This document shows positions 42,082-51,132 of a DNA stretch of 64,000 nt, piece after piece. The translations under genes were made by a program, and so were the position numbers. The stretch comes from DAOTXN01 sp034435435 (GTDB lineage Bacteria > Chloroflexota > Anaerolineae > S140-20): positions 1 to 64,000 of the forward strand of contig DAOTXN010000089.1 in NCBI GenBank assembly GCA_034435435.1, given 5' to 3'. Position 1 is the first letter of the stretch. The number at the start of each line of letters is the position of its first letter. The notes under the pieces are model-generated. The model was not told the DNA's origin and ran no database searches. It saw only the letters and a program-made list of their open reading frames with translations.

Positions 42082-43563
42082 ATGAGTCTATCACCCGAGT
42101 TGGTCGAGTTACAGAAAGAGGTCGAAGGTTATGCCCGCGAGTACGGGCTGGATTTTTTCGACACCATCTTTGAAGTGCTGGACTATAAGCAGATGAACCA
42201 GGTAGCAGCATACGTGGGTTTTCCCAGCCGCTACCCCCACTGGCGTTTTGGCATGGAATATCTGCGTATGTCCAAGAGTTACGCTTACGGGCTGCACCGT
42301 ATCTACGAAATGGTGATCAACAACGACCCTAGCTACGCCTATCTGTTGACCAGCAACAAACTGGTGGACCAAAAAATGGTCATGGCGCACGTTTTTGGTC
42401 ATGTGGACTTTTTCAAAAACAACATGTGGTTCACCCACACCAACCGCAAAATGATGGACGAAATGGCAAACCACGGCACGCACATCCGTCGCTACATCGA
42501 CCGCTATGGTTATGAGACCGTAGAACGTTTTCTCGACGTATGTCTCTCTATCGACAACCTGATTGACATCCACGCGCCCGGCATCCGCCGCCGCCCGGAA
42601 CCGCGTCGTCCGCTGGCCGACGACCCCGGCCTCAATCCAACCGTGCGCAAACTGCCCAGTAAGCTCTATATGGATGAGTATATCAACCCCCCTGAGTTCT
42701 TGGAAACCCAGAAACAAAAACTCGAGCAGGAGCAGGAACGCAAGAAACGCTTCCCGGAGCGCCCTGAACGCGACGTGATGCTCTTTCTGCTCGAGCATGC
42801 TCCCCTGGTCGAGTGGCAGCGCGACGTGTTGGCCATGGTTCGAGAAGAGGCTTATTATTTTTCGCCTCAGGGACAGACCAAGATTATGAACGAAGGCTGG
42901 GCCAGCTACTGGCACAGCACCATCATGACCCAACGCGCGCTCAAACCCGCCGAACTGATCGACTATGCCGAACACCATGCCGGCACCATGAGTACTTCGC
43001 CGGGCCGGCTCAACCCCTACAAATTGGGTTTGGAATTGTTCCGCGACATCGAGGAGCGTTGGGACAAGGGACAATTTGGCTCCGAGTGGGAAGCGTGCGA
43101 AGACCAGGCAGCGCGCCGCGCCTGGGACAAACGCCTGGGCCTGGGACGACAAAAGATTTTTGAGGTGCGGCGCGTCTACAATGATATCGGGTTCATCGAC
43201 GCCTTTCTCACCCCTGAATTTGCCCGGCGGCACAAGTTCTTCACGTACAAGTACAACCCCCGCACGCAAGAATATGTCATCGACAGCCGTGACTTTGAAG
43301 CCATCAAGCGCCAGTTCCTCTTTAGCCTGACCAATTTTGGACAACCCATCATCCTGGTCCAAGACGCCAACCATGGCAATCGGAGTGAGCTGCTTTTGCA
43401 CCACGAACACGAGGGCATTGACCTCAAGCTCGACTGGGCGCTCGACACCTTGGAAAACCTCCACGTGGTGTGGACGCGACCGGTCCATCTGGAGACCGTG
43501 GTCGAGGGCAAGCCCATGTTGTTCAGTTTTGACGGGCGCAAACACTCGGAAAAAAAGCTCTGA
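42082..43563 (+). CDS. SpoVR family protein
   Basis: 493 residues spanning SpoVR from LQKEVEGYAREYGLDFFDTIFEVLD, AYVGFPSRYPHWRFGMEY, VMAHVFGHVDFFKNN (HxxxH metal-like site) to LNPYKLGLELFRDIEERWDKG and a 90-residue C-terminal domain. In Bacillus it is needed for spore cortex; no sporulation genes are seen here, so it should act in the general stress module with prkA and yeaH. It follows yeaH by 79 bp. A long antisense frame over it is a codon shadow. Confidence 0.93.
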   Translation: MSLSPELVELQKEVEGYAREYGLDFFDTIFEVLDYKQMNQVAAYVGFPSRYPHWRFGMEYLRMSKSYAYGLHRIYEMVINNDPSYAYLLTSNKLVDQKMVMAHVFGHVDFFKNNMWFTHTNRKMMDEMANHGTHIRRYIDRYGYETVERFLDVCLSIDNLIDIHAPGIRRRPEPRRPLADDPGLNPTVRKLPSKLYMDEYINPPEFLETQKQKLEQEQERKKRFPERPERDVMLFLLEHAPLVEWQRDVLAMVREEAYYFSPQGQTKIMNEGWASYWHSTIMTQRALKPAELIDYAEHHAGTMSTSPGRLNPYKLGLELFRDIEERWDKGQFGSEWEACEDQAARRAWDKRLGLGRQKIFEVRRVYNDIGFIDAFLTPEFARRHKFFTYKYNPRTQEYVIDSRDFEAIKRQFLFSLTNFGQPIILVQDANHGNRSELLLHHEHEGIDLKLDWALDTLENLHVVWTRPVHLETVVEGKPMLFSFDGRKHSEKKL

Positions 43564-43614
43564 GCGTTCCTGGCTGACCGTTAACCAAACAGTAACCCTC
43601 GCTGGCAAAAATTG

Positions 43615-43623
43615 TGATACAAT
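43615..43623 (+). promoter_or_regulatory. Extended -10 promoter of the FHA gene
   Basis: TG-A-TACAAT, 32 bp before ATG 43655. No good -35. Confidence 0.5.
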
Positions 43624-43654
43624 AACGCCAGGGTTTGTATCCAACGCCGAGCGT

Positions 43655-44719
43655 ATGACGATGTCAGGTAGGTCCTACAAACACGACTGTCGCACTTGTC
43701 CCATCCGTCTGCGGTGTATCGACGAAAAGGAATTTGGGCCTAGTCTCAAGATGACCGTCGTTCGCCGCTTTGAGAGCCGCACCGACACGTTTGAAACCTG
43801 GGACATGCTCCAGCAGGATTGCTTGCTAGAGCGCAAGGAAACGCCCACCGCGACCTCTGCCATCCCCGGCGGGGGCCTGCTCAAGCGCCTGCAGCAAGTT
43901 AGCCAGTCTTCGCCGGCGCGGCCAGGCCGCCCTCAAATTACAAGCACGCCAATGCCTGACCCATCGGCAGTGCATCAACCCCAGCCTGTGGCGCAGACAC
44001 GTGAAGCCCACATTCCTGCTGCGCCGGAAACAGCTTGTGGGTTGGTTGTACTGAATTCTCAACGTCTTATCCGTCTGCCGGACGCCGGCGACGTGGTCTT
44101 GGGGCGTTATGATCGCGGCTTCTCCAACCCACCCGACATTGACCTGGCCTACGACGACGGCCTGGTGTCCTCCGTGTCGCGGCGACACGCGCTCATCATC
44201 GGGCGCGGTGCGCAGCACTGGATCGAAGACATGGGCAGCGCCAACGGCACCTATCGCAATGGCTACCCCGTGAACTTGGGCGAAAGCATCCCCCTCGAAG
44301 CAGGCGACCGGCTTTTGTTGGGCCGCTGCCGCTTGGTGTACAGCCCGTTGCCAGATTGGGTGCGCGATCCAGACCTCCGCCGGCCCCATCACGTTTCCCT
44401 GGTCATTACGCACACGGCCCACCGTCTCGCGCTGCCCAACAAACGCGAGATCACTATCGGCCGTCCCGACCCTACGCTAGGCTACGTGCCCGACATCGAT
44501 CTGGACATCGCTCAAGACACCGCCGCGTATGTCTCGCGCCGCCACGCCCGGTTGATCGAGCGCGGCGGCAGGCATTTCTTGGAGGAAATGGGCAGTCACG
44601 CCGGCACCCGCGTAAATGGCCGACCGCTGTACGTCAAAGATGCCCCCCTTTTACTCCATCCGGGGGACCAGATATGGCTGGGTGGCTGCGTGTTGGCCTA
44701 TGAATGGAAACCGCTCTGA
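43655..44719 (+). CDS. Protein with two FHA domains
   Basis: 354 residues. The N-terminal 60 residues have a CxxCxxxxxC cluster (CRTCPIRLRCID), then a Pro/Ser/Thr-rich linker. FHA1 about 130-230: VVLGRYDRG, SVSRRHALI, MGSANGTYRNG. FHA2 about 245-345: ITIGRPDP, YVSRRHARL, EEMGSHAGTRVNG. Both keep the Arg, SRRH and NG residues for phosphothreonine binding. It could read phosphorylation by PrkA-like or Ser/Thr kinases (inference). ATG 43655 or 43661. Followed after 11 bp by the formylglycine-like gene. Confidence 0.87.
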   Translation: MTMSGRSYKHDCRTCPIRLRCIDEKEFGPSLKMTVVRRFESRTDTFETWDMLQQDCLLERKETPTATSAIPGGGLLKRLQQVSQSSPARPGRPQITSTPMPDPSAVHQPQPVAQTREAHIPAAPETACGLVVLNSQRLIRLPDAGDVVLGRYDRGFSNPPDIDLAYDDGLVSSVSRRHALIIGRGAQHWIEDMGSANGTYRNGYPVNLGESIPLEAGDRLLLGRCRLVYSPLPDWVRDPDLRRPHHVSLVITHTAHRLALPNKREITIGRPDPTLGYVPDIDLDIAQDTAAYVSRRHARLIERGGRHFLEEMGSHAGTRVNGRPLYVKDAPLLLHPGDQIWLGGCVLAYEWKPL

Positions 44720-44730
44720 GGAGAATCTGC

Positions 44731-45489
44731 ATGGAAACGCGAATCACATCCGGGCGCGACGGCAAAGAGATGTGCTTTATCGCCGGCGAGGCATTCCCGA
44801 TGGGTTATGCTGAAGGCCCTGACAAACATCGTCCTCAGCATATCGTGCGCGTCGCGTCTTTTTACATCGACCGCTTCCCGGTGACGAATCAAGAATACAA
44901 ACGCTTCATTGATGCCACCGGCCATCCGGCGCCGCACTATGACGTGAGCTGGTGTGACACGCGCGATTATAATTGGGATCCCGAGACGCGCGCCTTTCCC
45001 ACTGGCAAGGCGCTGCACCCGGTGGTATTGGTCACGTGGAAAGACGCCCTGGCCTACGCCCAATGGGCCGGCAAACGACTGCTCACCGAGGCCGAGTGGG
45101 AGCTTGCCGCGCGCGGCGTCGAGGGGCGTATCTGGCCGTGGGGCAACGAAGCGCTGATCAACCGCTGCAACACGCGCGAGACCGGCGTCGGCGGCACGAC
45201 CCCGGTAGACCAGCATTCTCCCCAGGGCGACACGCCTACCGGCGTCGCCGACATGATCGGCAATGTGTGGGAATGGACGGCCAGTCTTTTCCGCCCCTAT
45301 CCTTACGACCCTCACGACGGACGGGAGGATCTGTCGGCGCTCGGCTGGCGGGTGTTGCGGGGCGGCTCGTGGGTCAACGACCTGTACGTGGCGCGGAGTT
45401 ACATCCGACTAGACGGCGATTTTTTATTTTATAACAACGTTGGCTTTCGCTGCGCCATCTCAGCAGAGGCGAGTTCCCCAAAAACGTAA
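44731..45489 (+). CDS. Formylglycine-generating-enzyme (SUMF1) family protein
   Basis: 252 residues. MCFIAGEAFPMGYAEG, HIVRVASFYIDRFPVTNQEYKRFI, PVVLVTWKDALAYAQWAGKRLLTEAEWELAARG (broken for citation), DMIGNVWEWTAS, LRGGSWVND, and GFRCAI are the FGE-sulfatase signatures. The catalytic Cys pair of true FGE (C..C in the C-terminal part) is not complete, so it may be a non-catalytic relative such as a kinase-associated SUMF1 domain. GAGGAG 8 nt before ATG 44731. Co-transcribed with the FHA gene. Confidence 0.87.
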   Translation: METRITSGRDGKEMCFIAGEAFPMGYAEGPDKHRPQHIVRVASFYIDRFPVTNQEYKRFIDATGHPAPHYDVSWCDTRDYNWDPETRAFPTGKALHPVVLVTWKDALAYAQWAGKRLLTEAEWELAARGVEGRIWPWGNEALINRCNTRETGVGGTTPVDQHSPQGDTPTGVADMIGNVWEWTASLFRPYPYDPHDGREDLSALGWRVLRGGSWVNDLYVARSYIRLDGDFLFYNNVGFRCAISAEASSPKT

Positions 45490-45538
45490 AGCGCAAAGCT
45501 GCAAAGCCATAAACCCCATGGCGCCTCGGCGGTGTGGT

Positions 45539-46759
45539 TCATTTCAACAACGCTTCTACGGCTGGGTCTACCCCGTCGGCGGCGACAATGTGTTGCGCCC
45601 CTAAATAGATCGCCAGGCGCCGCAAAGCCTGGCGAAGTGGCTCGGCCAGCTCGTCGGTCAGAAACTCTCCCGCTTCCCAGTGCCAGCGCAATAGGTGTAA
45701 TGTGGCCGTCTTGCGATCTAGCCTGGGGTCCACGCGGGCCACAAAGCGGTCGCCAAAGAGCACTGGCAGCACGTAATAGCCATATTGCCTCAAGTGGGCG
45801 GGTTTATAGACCTCCCAAATATACTGAAAGCCAAACAGCCGTTGGACCAGATTGCGGCTCCATAGCAGGTTGTCTAACGGCGCGATGAACGCTACTTGCG
45901 GTGTGGGGGGTGTGGCCTGGGTCGCCTCCAGATGGACCAAGTCGCGGGTCAGCGCGTAATACACACGGTCGTCGCCTTCGATGTGGAGCGGCGTCAGCTC
46001 GCCCCGCTCGACCAGGGCCGCGATGGCCCGCTCGCGCTCGCGCGCAGTGCCCACGCCGCCCCACGCCTCGCCGCCCATGGCCGGCCCCACCAGCCCGATG
46101 CCCTGGCAGCGCCGGGCTACCTTCCAGCGCAGATATTCGTCCTCGTCGGTCAATAGCGGCTGGGCGGCGATTTCCGGCGGCACGACCCGCCCGGTCAGGT
46201 CGTAGTAGCGGCGCGTCCCCTGGCGAAAACTGACCATCAGCTCGCCTACGTCGGCCAGCACTTCCAGCAGCATCTTGGCCACTTTCATCTCGCCCCAGCG
46301 CCAGTCGGTCTTCCAGGCCACGCCGTGCTGTCCGTTGAAATCCAGGCTGCTCATAGGGCCATTCTCGTGGATGACGCGCAAAACAATCTCGGCCTGTGCG
46401 GCGAATTGGCTCAGGCGCTCGGTGTGGCGCGCGCGCCAGCGGCGGCGGTAGAGTTCTTGCCGGGGCCAATCGCGCATGGGCAGCAGGGACATCATTTTGT
46501 CCCAATAGTCGTATAACCGCCGCTCGATGTAGGTCAATTCGTAGAGCATCTCGGGCCGGTAATCGGCCACGCGGCTCTGCAACACCAGATCGGGGTTGCG
46601 GCCTACCATATTCAGTGGGTCGAACTGGATGCAGCCCAGCCGCTCGAACACCGTCATGATGCCTTCTTTGCCGACGAGTGCGCGCGGCGGCCACAGACCT
46701 TGCTTGGACAGCAGAAAGCGGCGGGTTTGCTGTTTGGTGAGGTGAATGGGTTTAGTCAT
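45539..46759 (-). CDS. YcaQ/AlkX-like winged-helix DNA glycosylase family protein
   Basis: 406 residues. The N-terminal segment LTKQQTRRFLLSKQGLW and GCIQFDPLNMVGRNPDLVL holds the QxD/QxQ active site of crosslink-unhooking glycosylases such as E. coli YcaQ. Three winged-helix modules follow (HTH_42). YYVLPVLFGDRFVARVDPRLDRK is the C-terminal signature. It should remove bulky alkyl or crosslinked bases from DNA. Its start overlaps the promoter of the divergent MntA/HepT operon. Confidence 0.88.
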   Translation of the reverse strand: MTKPIHLTKQQTRRFLLSKQGLWPPRALVGKEGIMTVFERLGCIQFDPLNMVGRNPDLVLQSRVADYRPEMLYELTYIERRLYDYWDKMMSLLPMRDWPRQELYRRRWRARHTERLSQFAAQAEIVLRVIHENGPMSSLDFNGQHGVAWKTDWRWGEMKVAKMLLEVLADVGELMVSFRQGTRRYYDLTGRVVPPEIAAQPLLTDEDEYLRWKVARRCQGIGLVGPAMGGEAWGGVGTARERERAIAALVERGELTPLHIEGDDRVYYALTRDLVHLEATQATPPTPQVAFIAPLDNLLWSRNLVQRLFGFQYIWEVYKPAHLRQYGYYVLPVLFGDRFVARVDPRLDRKTATLHLLRWHWEAGEFLTDELAEPLRQALRRLAIYLGAQHIVAADGVDPAVEALLK

Positions 46760-46762
46760 TTT

Positions 46763-46791
46763 TTGACGCTCCGTGGAAGCAATGTTATAAT
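46763..46791 (+). promoter_or_regulatory. Strong sigma-70 promoter of the mntA-hepT operon
   Basis: TTGACG (46763-46768), 17-bp spacer, TATAAT (46786-46791), also with an extended -10 TG. About 58 bp before ATG 46849. Confidence 0.82.
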
Positions 46792-46848
46792 TCTTTTCTC
46801 AGAGATGGTAAAGACACAAACGTGTTTGGAACAAGGCCCTGGACGAAA

Positions 46849-47241
46849 ATGGGATTAAATCTGGAAATCCAGCGAAAAATCACCCATATCCTCCAACACC
46901 GAACGGAAATACGTTTTGCATTCCTGTATGGTTCTGCAGCAGAAGACAGACCCTTTCGAGACGTGGACATCGCCCTGTTCGTGGACCGCGCCACAGTATT
47001 GCCTGAGAATGACTGGGATTACGCTTGCGACGTGGCTGATGAGCTGGAAAAGGTCGTGCCCTATCCGGTGGACGTTCGAGTGATTAACCATGCACCCTTG
47101 TCGTTTCGCTATCAGGTCAGTCGAGGAACGCCGTTGTTCGTTCGGGACAGACCAGCTCTGTTTTGCTTTCTGGAGCGAACGTGGGATCTGTTCTTTGATT
47201 TCCAGCCCACGGCGATGCAATATTTGAAAGAGCAAGTATGA
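46849..47241 (+). CDS. mntA: MntA-like nucleotidyltransferase antitoxin
   Basis: 130 residues. FLYGSAAEDRPFRDVDIALFVD is the minimal nucleotidyltransferase motif GSx(10)DxD. MntA adds AMP to a tyrosine of the HepT RNase and so neutralises it. ATG 46849 is used; a GTG at 46822 is possible. Its stop overlaps the HepT start (ATGA), as usual for this pair. Confidence 0.88.
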   Translation: MGLNLEIQRKITHILQHRTEIRFAFLYGSAAEDRPFRDVDIALFVDRATVLPENDWDYACDVADELEKVVPYPVDVRVINHAPLSFRYQVSRGTPLFVRDRPALFCFLERTWDLFFDFQPTAMQYLKEQV

Positions 47242-47663
47242 GAGATATAGATCCCCTCCGCATCCGTGAATTGATGAGCAATATCGCTGACGCCCAACGC
47301 CGCCTGCGAGAATTAGGCCAATTGCCAGAGGCCGAATTCCTCGGCGACTATCGCAATACTGAAAGCGCCAAATATCTGCTGATTGTTGCAACCGAGGCCG
47401 CGATCGATACGTGCAATCACATTGTGGCCCGCCAGGGCGGACGCGCCCCTCAAGATTACGCCGACTGTTTCGTTGTTCTGGCCGATCTGGGCGTCATCAC
47501 GCCCGACCTGGCTCAGCGTCTCAAGCGTATGGCGCGCTTTCGCAACCTGATTGTGCATCTGTATTGGCAAGTAGACGATCGCCGCGTCTACCAGGTCATT
47601 CAGAACGATCTGGCAGATTTGGATGCTTTGCGCGATCAAGTGCTGTCCTGGTTAACTCTGTAA
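47238..47663 (+). CDS. hepT: HepT-like ribonuclease toxin (DUF86)
   Basis: 141 residues, all helical. ARFRNLIVHLYWQVDDRRVYQVI carries the R-x4-H-x-Y motif of HepT RNases and KYLLIVATEAAIDTCNHIV the helix that faces MntA. Toxin half of a type II/VII pair. Translationally coupled to mntA by 4 bp. Confidence 0.9.
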   Translation: MRDIDPLRIRELMSNIADAQRRLRELGQLPEAEFLGDYRNTESAKYLLIVATEAAIDTCNHIVARQGGRAPQDYADCFVVLADLGVITPDLAQRLKRMARFRNLIVHLYWQVDDRRVYQVIQNDLADLDALRDQVLSWLTL

Positions 47664-47672
47664 GTCGGGCGC

Positions 47673-48944
47673 TCAATAGGGCATGTAAATAAATGCCCGC
47701 ATGGCCGGAAACAATACATCCAGCAAATGCCGCGCCTCGGCCCGCGTCCAAAAGTCCGGGTACCACGCCTCCAGCGCCTCACGCCCGCGCCAGCCCAACC
47801 ACAGTTGCGTTGCTTGTTCAAGCGTTATGCCGAGGTCGGCGCGGACTTTTTCGGTCGGTTTGCCCACTTCGACCAGCTTGCCCGTGTCAAAGCGCAGCGC
47901 CAGTCGAGAGCGATACAGATCAAAGATCAGCGAACCGGTGTAACCTGCCAGCAGCGACCCTTCCAACCGCGCTTCGAGCGCCGGTCTGATGGCTTGTATA
48001 AAGCCCTTTGCGTCCAATACCTTGATCTGCCAGCCATAGTGTCCCCGATCTACTGCACCCAAATAATGCGCCAGCGTGACCGCCGGATGGTTGGCAGGTA
48101 AATTTAGCCGCAGGCCGCTCTTGGTCGAAGCTCTGGCCTGTTCAGCGGCCAGGTGCAGCGCGACTAGGAGGCATTCTCGCACGCCCGGACCATCGCCCAC
48201 AGCCAGCTCTAAAATACGCAGTCGGTCGGACCAGTCATCGTCGTTCCAGCGCATATAGCCCGCTATTTGCCCCTGACGCTCGATCACCGTCGTGAAGCCA
48301 TAAAAGGAGCTTTGAGGCGCCGACAACTGATGCTCCCACAGCGCCGCGCTCCTCAGCGCCGCAAGGTCCAGCGCAGCGATGCTGGCGTCGTAGAGACGCC
48401 GCAAGACGGGCGTATCTTTCACATGGGCCGGGCGGGCGGCGTAACCTTGGGGCGCTGCGTCGGGAATCTGCTCGAAATTCAGGTCAATCTTGGCGTCCAG
48501 CGGCACGGCATACTCGTGGCCGAATTGATTGTAAAAGCCGGGAATGCCCTCGATGGCTCCGAGCACACAGCCGCGCTCCAGCGCCAATGGCTCGTAGACA
48601 GCGTAAAGCGCGCGCTGCAAGCCTTGACGACGATAATCGGGTCGGGTGGCGACCATGCCCAATTCGGCCACACGTAGCGATTGTGTAGCGTAGCGCCAGG
48701 TGGTCGGCAACAGGCCGAGCGTCGCCACAGCCTGGCCGGTGGCTGTGTCTGCGACGAACAGCCAATCGGGCCGCGAGGTGGCCGGGTGGCCTTCAAACAG
48801 CCAACGCCGCACGATGGCGCCCACGTCGGGTCCGTGAATCTCGGCGTTGATGGCGCTGACTTGCTCTGCGTCGGCGTCGGTTTCGACAGCGCGCAGAACC
48901 AGGCCGTTATCTAAAGGCTGAAAAGATTGGCTGGGCTGAGTCAC
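47673..48944 (-). CDS. GNAT acetyltransferase (Eis-like, with SCP-like C-terminus)
   Basis: 423 residues. First GNAT domain LFVADTATGQAVATLGLL, VATRPDYRRQGLQRALYAVYEPLA (acetyl-CoA loop RRxGLQ) and GIPGFYNQFGHEYAVP. A second GNAT-like half and a C-terminal sterol-carrier-like domain (AGYTGSLIFDLYRSRLALRFDTG) follow, the Eis arrangement. Would acetylate an amine; substrate unknown. Converges with hepT, 10 bp apart. Confidence 0.85.
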   Translation of the reverse strand: MTQPSQSFQPLDNGLVLRAVETDADAEQVSAINAEIHGPDVGAIVRRWLFEGHPATSRPDWLFVADTATGQAVATLGLLPTTWRYATQSLRVAELGMVATRPDYRRQGLQRALYAVYEPLALERGCVLGAIEGIPGFYNQFGHEYAVPLDAKIDLNFEQIPDAAPQGYAARPAHVKDTPVLRRLYDASIAALDLAALRSAALWEHQLSAPQSSFYGFTTVIERQGQIAGYMRWNDDDWSDRLRILELAVGDGPGVRECLLVALHLAAEQARASTKSGLRLNLPANHPAVTLAHYLGAVDRGHYGWQIKVLDAKGFIQAIRPALEARLEGSLLAGYTGSLIFDLYRSRLALRFDTGKLVEVGKPTEKVRADLGITLEQATQLWLGWRGREALEAWYPDFWTRAEARHLLDVLFPAMRAFIYMPY

Positions 48945-48965
48945 ATTGCGCCTCTTGATCGGTTA

Positions 48966-49082
48966 GGCTGCTAGTGTCGGAGAGACGTAATTTAGCCCCT
49001 TGTGGGCGTCCAAAATGGGCCCAAAACGAGCACAAAACGGGCGCAAGGCCCTATATTACAGGGTTCTCCGACACGCTGCTAG
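48966..49082. mobile_element. MITE-like element, copy 3 (117 bp, inverted orientation)
   Basis: Reverse complement of copy 2 over the interior (TGTCGGAGAGACGTAATTTAG .. GGGTTCTCCGACA), including the 11-bp central unit. Its right end is CGCTGCTAG (one change from copy 2). Its left terminal 9 bases read GGCTGCTAG instead of CTAGCAGCC, that is, flipped. The element lies between the acetyltransferase start and the first kinase; the open frame running through it is not a real N-terminus. 49083-49287 holds a promoter and decayed coding sequence. Confidence 0.85.
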
Positions 49083-49143
49083 TATAGCCCAAACCACTTC
49101 AAATGGGAACCCAAGTCTGTCGCCAGAGCCTGAAATTGAGGCT

Positions 49144-49171
49144 TTGCTTGGAACTCAAGACGTGGTACAAT
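49144..49171 (+). promoter_or_regulatory. Possible promoter of the first kinase
   Basis: TTGCTT, 16-bp spacer, TACAAT, about 120 bp before ATG 49288. Confidence 0.4.
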
Positions 49172-49287
49172 TCTTACAGGTTCTAACCTCGAAAACTTTT
49201 ACTTCCGCCTTGCGCCGGCGGTTCGGAAACAAAAGCTCAAGACATCTATGGCGGTCGGATTGGCCTGGCTCTGGAAAGGACTGCTGG

Positions 49288-51132
49288 ATGGGCGACGTAG
49301 GGGCGGCAGCCATCGAAAATGCGCGACTGACAGAGGCGCTGCGTGAGGCCGAAGCACGTTACCGGCAGTTGTTCGAGCAGGCACGCGCCAGCCTGGCCGA
49401 GACTCAGGCATTGTATCGCGCGACCACAATCGTCACCTCAACTTTGCACCAAGATGAAGCAATTGAGCGCATCCTGGAGCAACTGGCCTGCGTGGTCCCG
49501 TATGACAGTGCTACGGTGCAACTGCTGCGTGAAGGTTACCTAGAGATCGTTGGCGGCCATGGTTGGCCAGACCTGTCGCATGTGATAGGCGTGCGGTTTC
49601 CTATACCAGGCAACAACCCTAACACGACAGTCATTCAAAAGCGCCAACCTTTTATTTTGGGGAACGCTCCTTCTGTCTATTCCACTTTTGAGATAATCCC
49701 AAGCAGCGCCCACATCCGTTCATGGCTGGGCGTGCCGTTGATCGTCCATGACCACATCATCGGCATGATGGCGCTGGACAGCGACCGACCAGACTATTTC
49801 ACGCCCGATCACGCCCGGTTGGTGCAAGCCTTTGCCGCCCAGGCCGCTATCGCCATCGAGAACGCCCGCTTGTTCGAATCCGAGCGCGTGCAACTGCGAC
49901 TGGCGCAAACTCTGCAAGAGGTGGGGGCGCTCCTGACCACTCGGATGAATCTGGAAGAGGTTTTTGAATGCCTCTTTGATCTGTTGGCTCAGGTTGTGCA
50001 ATACGACAGTGTTTCAATTCAATTGTTGAACGATGCAGGGGGAGTGGAAATCGTGGCCGGACGCGGTTTTCCAGATCTCGAACAGGCCAGGCAAGCCGCC
50101 CGCGTCGTCGCCAGCCAAACGCTGGAAGAGCGTTTTGACGGGGCCAGAGTCGTGGTAATCCCGGATACCTATTCAGACTCGCGTTGGATCACGGGCTTGG
50201 GCGCCGAATACATTCGCTCCTGGATTGGCGCGTCATTGATAGCCAGGGGCGCCCTGGTGGGAATTTTGAACGTGGACAGCGCCACTGTCAACGCCTACAC
50301 AACGGCCGCTGGCGAAATGGTTGCAGCTTTTGCCAACCAGGCCGCCGTCGCCATCGAGAACGCCCGTCTGTTCGAGGAGGCGCAACAAGAAATCGCCGAG
50401 CGGAAACAGGCCGAGGCCGAGCGCGAGGCTCTGATCACCGAGTTGGAGGCCAAAAACGCCGAGTTGGAGCGCTTTGTCTATACCGTCTCGCACGACCTAA
50501 AAAGCCCGCTCATCACCATCCGCGGCTTTTTGGGTTTTTTGGAGCAGGATGTCCTTGCCGGGGACATGGCCGGGGTCAAGACAGACATGGCTCGTATCAT
50601 CGGCGCTACCGACAAGATGCAGCAATTGCTGACCGAGTTACTCGAACTGTCGCGCATTGGGCGGCTGATGAACCCGCCCCAGGCGGTGGCGTTTGGCGAG
50701 CTGGCCCGTGAGGCGGTGAGCATGGTGGCCGGCCGACTGGCAGAGCGAGACGTGGAGGTGTTCATCGCTCCCGACATGCCGGTGGTCTACGGCGACCGCC
50801 CCCGGCTGCGCGAGGTGTTGGAAAACCTGGTGGACAACGCGGTCAAGTATATGGGAGAGCAGCCTCGACCGCGGGTTGAAATCGGCGTTCGCTGCGGCGC
50901 TGGAGAAACCGTGTTTTTCGTGCGCGACAACGGCATAGGCATTGATCCCAGGTATCATGACAAGGTGTTTGGTCTGTTCGAAAAGCTAGACCACCACAGT
51001 CAGGGCAGCGGGGTGGGTCTGGCCATCGTCAAGCGCATCGTCGAGGTGCACGGCGGGCGAATCTGGGTCGAATCGGAGGGGGTTGGACGAGGGAGCACGT
51101 TCTGTTTTGTCTTGCCGGAGTACAAGGCGTGA
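49288..51132 (+). CDS. Sensor histidine kinase, two GAF domains, 5' truncated
   Basis: About 614 residues. Starts with GDVGAAAIENARLTEALREAEARYRQLFEQ, which is the end of a GAF domain (AIENARL) and its exit helix, so a first GAF has been lost. GAF 2 about 40-185, GAF 3 about 205-350, coiled linker, HisKA with YTVSHDLKSPL (His 402), HATPase_c with N-box NLVDNAVKYMGEQ, G1 DNGIGI, G2 GSGVGLAIVKRI. Soluble. No ribosome-binding site is clear before ATG 49288. C-terminal third is nearly identical to the other kinases of the array. Partner regulator not adjacent; receiver at 62785 is a candidate. Confidence 0.88.
   Translation: MGDVGAAAIENARLTEALREAEARYRQLFEQARASLAETQALYRATTIVTSTLHQDEAIERILEQLACVVPYDSATVQLLREGYLEIVGGHGWPDLSHVIGVRFPIPGNNPNTTVIQKRQPFILGNAPSVYSTFEIIPSSAHIRSWLGVPLIVHDHIIGMMALDSDRPDYFTPDHARLVQAFAAQAAIAIENARLFESERVQLRLAQTLQEVGALLTTRMNLEEVFECLFDLLAQVVQYDSVSIQLLNDAGGVEIVAGRGFPDLEQARQAARVVASQTLEERFDGARVVVIPDTYSDSRWITGLGAEYIRSWIGASLIARGALVGILNVDSATVNAYTTAAGEMVAAFANQAAVAIENARLFEEAQQEIAERKQAEAEREALITELEAKNAELERFVYTVSHDLKSPLITIRGFLGFLEQDVLAGDMAGVKTDMARIIGATDKMQQLLTELLELSRIGRLMNPPQAVAFGELAREAVSMVAGRLAERDVEVFIAPDMPVVYGDRPRLREVLENLVDNAVKYMGEQPRPRVEIGVRCGAGETVFFVRDNGIGIDPRYHDKVFGLFEKLDHHSQGSGVGLAIVKRIVEVHGGRIWVESEGVGRGSTFCFVLPEYKA

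Noticed and set aside
42109..43644. Long open frame (511 codons) on the minus strand across spoVR
   Set aside because: It is a codon shadow of a clearly conserved SpoVR gene; its translation has no recognisable family motif.
48999..49287. N-terminal extension of the first kinase reading through the MITE
   Set aside because: The residues come from the mobile element and decayed sequence, with no domain similarity and no ribosome-binding site.
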